From assembly GCA_964645045.1 (NCBI GenBank), contig CAZXYZ010000053.1:8556-72555 (forward strand): a stretch of 64,000 nucleotides of DNA. Reading direction: 5' to 3'. Made by a program: the position numbers and the translations under genes. Under the pieces are notes generated by a model. That model searched no databases. It was given only the letters and a program-made list of their open reading frames with translations, and was not told the origin of the DNA. The stretch's first letter is position 1. Each line of letters begins with the position of its first letter. This DNA is from Anammoximicrobium sp964645045. GTDB lineage: Bacteria; Planctomycetota; Planctomycetia; Pirellulales; Pirellulaceae. Below are positions 60,621 through 64,000 of this stretch, one piece after another.

Positions 60621-63600
60621 ATGTTACACAGGCAAGTGCATCGCTGGACATTTCTTGTCTCCTGGAGCCTGCTGGCGGCGTGGGCCGGCCCGTGGCCGAT
60701 GGTTTTCGCTCAAGGAACCAAGGAGGCCAAGGCGGCGAAATCCGCCAATTCGCCTCAGGAAGCGCTTGCCGTGTACTCGGACGCAGCCAACTTTCAGAAC
60801 AACGGCGCGTTCGATCTGGCGGCCGAGGAGTGGGAAAAATTTCTGAAAAAATTTTCCCAAGATCCGCTGGCCGCCAAAGCTCAGCACTATTTGGGCGTCT
60901 GCCATTTGCAGTTGAAACAGCTCGACAAGGCCGCGGCTGCCTTCGCCGCTGTCGTCAAAAACCACCCGAACTTCGACCTAATCCAGGATGCCTACTTGAA
61001 TCTGGGGTGGTGCCAATACTCGTTGGGCGGCCAGAAGGTCGAAGGAGCCTACGCCCAAGCCGCCGCGACATTTTCGGAAATGGTGAAAAAATTTCCGGAT
61101 GGCAAACACACGGAGCAGGCGTTGTTTTACACGGGCGAGGCGGAATACAACCTGGGCAAGAAGAAAGAAGCCGTCGCCGCCTACGACCGGTTGATCAAGA
61201 AGTACCCGCAATCGGCCCTGCGGTCCGACGCGCTGTACGCCCTGGGCGTGACGCACGAAGAACTGGGCCAGCATGCCGACGCGGGCCAGGCGTATGATCT
61301 GTTCCTGAAGGAGTTTGCCAGCCATGAATTGGCAAATGAAGTGCAGATGCGGAAAGCCGAAACCGTTCTGCAAGCCGGCGATTTCGCGGCCGCTGAGAAG
61401 ATGTTCGGTGACATCGCCAAACTGGCCGGTTTTGCGTCGGTCGATCATGCCCTGTACCGTCAGGCGTTTTGCCTGTCGAAGCTGGACAAGTTCGCCGAGG
61501 CGGCCGCGCTGTACGCCCGCATTCCCGCGGAATTCACTCAATCCCCCTACGTGGCCGACGCTGCCATGTCGGCGGGACGCTGCTATTACCGGACCGAGCA
61601 GTTCCCCGAGGCCGCGCAATGGTTCCAAAAAGCCGTCGACGGCCAGTCGAACGGCCGCGTCGAGGCCGCCCATTGGCTGTGCCGCATCTACCTGCGAGAC
61701 AAGAAGCCCCACCAGGCGATCGAGCTGGCCAAGCAAGTCCTGCCCAAGGCCGGGGACGCCCCGTTCGCAGTCAACCTGCAGATGGATCAGGCCGATGCGT
61801 TGTACGAGACCGCGGCTTCCCGGCCGGAAGCCGTCGCGTTGTACCTGAAAATCGCCACCGACCATCCGCAGCATGAACTGGCGGCTCAGGCACTGTACAA
61901 CGCCGCCTTTGGTACCTTGGAACTGGGCCAGTACGACCAGGCCCTGAAACACACGGCCGCGTTCCTCAAAGCGTACCCCGAGCACCGGCTCGCTCCGGAC
62001 GTGCGCTACGTGGCGGCCGAATGCCACCTGCAGCGCGGCGAACATCCGGAAGCCGAAAAGCTGTATGCCGAATTGGCAGAATCCGCGACGGAGCATCCGG
62101 ACCGCGAGACGTGGCAAGTGCGCCGCGGTCTGGCGATCTATCTGCAGAAGAAATACGGCGATGCAGTCGCGGCGTTGGAGCCGACGGTCGCGCAATTAAA
62201 GAGCGCCGATAACCAGGCCCAAGCCCAGTTCGTGCTGGGCGTCAGCCGATTTTACTTGGACCAATTCGACGGGGCTGTCCAGTCGTTGCAAGCCGCCCTG
62301 AAGGCGAATCCGAAATGGAAGCAAGCGGACGAAGCGCTGTTGTTCCTGGCGCGAGCGCAGCGCAAGCAGGACAAGACCCCCGAGGCAATCAGCACGCTTT
62401 CGCAGTTGATCGCCGACTTTCCCAGCAGCCGCCTGCTGGACCAGGCCCACTACCGGTACGGCGAATTCAGTTACGCGGCCGGGGACTACAAGACGGCGAT
62501 TGCCCAGTACGACGCCGTGGTTGCCGCCGATGCGAAATCCACCTTTGCTCCCTATGCGCTGTACGGCAAGGGCTGGGCGCAGTTGAAGAACAAAGCTTAT
62601 CCCGAAGCGATCGAGTCGTTCAACGGACTGATCACGAGCCACCCGGAGCATGCGCTGGTGGCCGATACGCATCTGGCCTTGGGCATGAGTTTGCGGCAGG
62701 CGGGAAAACTGGACGAAGCCGTCAAGGAGATCGACCTGTACCTGGCCGGTCAGCCCGCGGAACCGGCCAAGTCCGATGCCCTGTACGAACGCGGTCTGGC
62801 GGAAGTGGCGAGGAAGGACTTTGGCAAGGCGGCGGAGACCTTCCAGCAGCTGTTGAAGGCCAGCCCGCAGTACGCCGCAGCGGACAAAGTCTCCTACGAA
62901 CTGGCCTGGGCGTACAAGTCCATGCCGGACGGGGCGAAAAAGGCGGAAGCCGTCGCCGCCTTTGCCGAACTGGTCTCGAAATACCCCGACAGCCCGCTGG
63001 CCGCAGAGGCGAACTTCCACGTCGGCGAATCCCGCTACGAGAACGCGGAGTACGCCGAAGCAGCAAAAGCCTACGCGACCGCCAAACAGAAGAGCCAGCC
63101 CGGCGAATTGCATGAAAAGGCCACGTACAAATTGGGTTGGTCCCTGTTCCAAGACAAAAAATACCCGGAGGCCCTGGCGGAATTCGCCGAGCAGGCCACC
63201 GACCAACCCCAAGGCGACTTGGCCGCTGATGCCCTGTTCATGAAGGCTGAATGCTTGTTCCGACTGGAAAAACACGACGAAGCGTTGCCCGTTTATCTGG
63301 CCACTCAGAAGGTCAAATTGGCCTCGCCGGTGTCCCAGGTCCTCGCGTTACTGCACGGCGGTCAAAGCGCCTTGGAAGAGGAAAAGTGGGACGAAGCCAT
63401 TAGTCTGCTGAGCCAAATCCCAGAAAAGCACCAGGATTCGCCCTATGTGCCGGAGGCGTATTTTGAATTGGGGCGCGCGAAGCAAAACTCTGGTAAAGAG
63501 GCCGAATCTCTGCCAGACTATGAGAAGGCCGCTGAACTGTCCCGGAGCGATATCGGTGCGCGAGCCCGGTTTATGGTCGGCGAATTGGCCTTCGGCCGGA

Positions 63601-63872
63601 AGGATTTCGCCGCCGCGGTTCGCCACTTCCAGCGGGTGATGTTCGGCTACGGCGGCGAGTCGGCCACGCCGGAGACGAAGAAATGGCAAGCTAAGGCCGG
63701 CTTTGAGACGGGGCGCTGTGTGGAGGTGCAGATCAAGGACGCGCAAGGACCGGCTCGCGCCGCACTGCTGAAACAAGCTCAGCAGGCCTACCAGTACGTG
63801 GTCGACAAACACCCGCAAGACGAGTTAGCTGCTCAAGCCAAAAAGCGGCTGGAAGACTTGGCCAAGCTGTAA
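60621..63872 (+). CDS. Very large exported tetratricopeptide-repeat protein
   Basis: The 1083-residue product has a signal peptide (WTFLVSWSLLAAWAGPWPMV) and is then almost entirely TPR repeats (more than 20 units of about 34-37 residues; for example AKAQHYLGVCHLQLKQLDKA, HTEQALFYTGEAEYNLGKKK). It should form a long superhelix in the periplasm or at the surface for protein-protein contacts, comparable to BamD/YbgF-like or PEP-CTERM TPR proteins. GAGGAAGAAGG sits just before the ATG at 60621. No catalytic domain or C-terminal anchor was seen. Confidence 0.88.
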   Translation: MLHRQVHRWTFLVSWSLLAAWAGPWPMVFAQGTKEAKAAKSANSPQEALAVYSDAANFQNNGAFDLAAEEWEKFLKKFSQDPLAAKAQHYLGVCHLQLKQLDKAAAAFAAVVKNHPNFDLIQDAYLNLGWCQYSLGGQKVEGAYAQAAATFSEMVKKFPDGKHTEQALFYTGEAEYNLGKKKEAVAAYDRLIKKYPQSALRSDALYALGVTHEELGQHADAGQAYDLFLKEFASHELANEVQMRKAETVLQAGDFAAAEKMFGDIAKLAGFASVDHALYRQAFCLSKLDKFAEAAALYARIPAEFTQSPYVADAAMSAGRCYYRTEQFPEAAQWFQKAVDGQSNGRVEAAHWLCRIYLRDKKPHQAIELAKQVLPKAGDAPFAVNLQMDQADALYETAASRPEAVALYLKIATDHPQHELAAQALYNAAFGTLELGQYDQALKHTAAFLKAYPEHRLAPDVRYVAAECHLQRGEHPEAEKLYAELAESATEHPDRETWQVRRGLAIYLQKKYGDAVAALEPTVAQLKSADNQAQAQFVLGVSRFYLDQFDGAVQSLQAALKANPKWKQADEALLFLARAQRKQDKTPEAISTLSQLIADFPSSRLLDQAHYRYGEFSYAAGDYKTAIAQYDAVVAADAKSTFAPYALYGKGWAQLKNKAYPEAIESFNGLITSHPEHALVADTHLALGMSLRQAGKLDEAVKEIDLYLAGQPAEPAKSDALYERGLAEVARKDFGKAAETFQQLLKASPQYAAADKVSYELAWAYKSMPDGAKKAEAVAAFAELVSKYPDSPLAAEANFHVGESRYENAEYAEAAKAYATAKQKSQPGELHEKATYKLGWSLFQDKKYPEALAEFAEQATDQPQGDLAADALFMKAECLFRLEKHDEALPVYLATQKVKLASPVSQVLALLHGGQSALEEEKWDEAISLLSQIPEKHQDSPYVPEAYFELGRAKQNSGKEAESLPDYEKAAELSRSDIGARARFMVGELAFGRKDFAAAVRHFQRVMFGYGGESATPETKKWQAKAGFETGRCVEVQIKDAQGPARAALLKQAQQAYQYVVDKHPQDELAAQAKKRLEDLAKL

Positions 63873-63920
63873 CCGGCCGACGTCAAGGCGCAGTGCTGTA
63901 GCGAGCGAGTGACGCAAGCC

Positions 63921-64000
63921 TGTTGGAGTCCAGCCTTCAGGCTGCCCGGACAGCCCTGTTGGAGTCCAGCCTTCAGGCTGTCCGGACAGCCCTGTTGGAG
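63921..64000. repeat. 36-bp tandem repeat at the window end
   Basis: The unit starting TGTTGGAGTCCAGCCTTCAG occurs at 63921-63956 and 63957-63992 with one base difference, and a third copy runs past the window. Within each unit AGCCTTCAGGCT is palindromic. An inverted related unit is at 40465-40491. Confidence 0.85.

Noticed and set aside
63921..64000. Possible CRISPR array
   Set aside because: Units are directly adjacent with no variable spacers, and no cas genes are present.

Overview
The window looks like a chromosome segment of a planctomycete, probably order Pirellulales (inferred from gene content, no marker gene is present). Signs are a DUF1559 pseudopilin, an SHD1-domain protein, Ser/Thr kinases with huge C-terminal sensor regions, a planctomycete-type ECF-like sigma factor, a sulfatase, a YVTN/cytochrome c protein, DapL lysine synthesis and many short palindromic intergenic repeats. 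No rRNA, tRNA, CRISPR, phage or recombinase gene was recognised.

Layout. 1-2139 is the tail of a membrane Ser/Thr kinase with a TPR-like region. 2310-9741 is a type II secretion / type IV pilus-like operon: GspE ATPase, three successive GspF-like proteins, then four overlapping pseudopilin genes. 9927-14031 holds aroB, a secreted beta-propeller/cytochrome c protein and an intact sirtuin. 14032-39705 is an accessory block. 40497-54301 is mostly core metabolism: pgk, korAB bracketed by two CBS-domain proteins, a large exported protein, cysD-cysNC, dapL and a lipoprotein. 54338-64000 has a membrane protein, a sulfatase, a phosphotransferase/HpaI-aldolase pair, an M50 protease and a very large exported TPR protein.

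The accessory block is the most interesting part. It is bracketed by about 500-bp direct repeats of the sirtuin 3' part: the left copy lies in an intact gene (13243-14031), the right copy (39706-40238) lacks the Rossmann half. Inside are a sigma factor and a three-gene unit that appears twice, [short zinc-ribbon kinase - exported protein of an unrecognised family - long membrane kinase], at 17243-23158 and 25604-32285, with related upstream DNA. The first short kinase is a dead remnant. The long kinases differ in C-terminus: one ends in a formylglycine-generating-enzyme-like (FGE-sulfatase) domain interrupted by a G7 frameshift, the other in about 14 WD40 repeats.

The second unit runs into a tight operon encoding an FHA-zinc ribbon-kinase protein, a PP2C phosphatase, an ABCG-type exporter with three N-terminal FHA domains, a small membrane protein and an exported protein (28731-39305). 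It contains a complete phosphorylation loop: kinases to write, PP2C to erase, FHA domains to read, with a transporter as likely output. Parts of the block (17808-19412, 26956-28572, the WD40 half of 28731-32285) are visibly more A/T-rich than the flanks, which fits transfer, but no integrase was seen.
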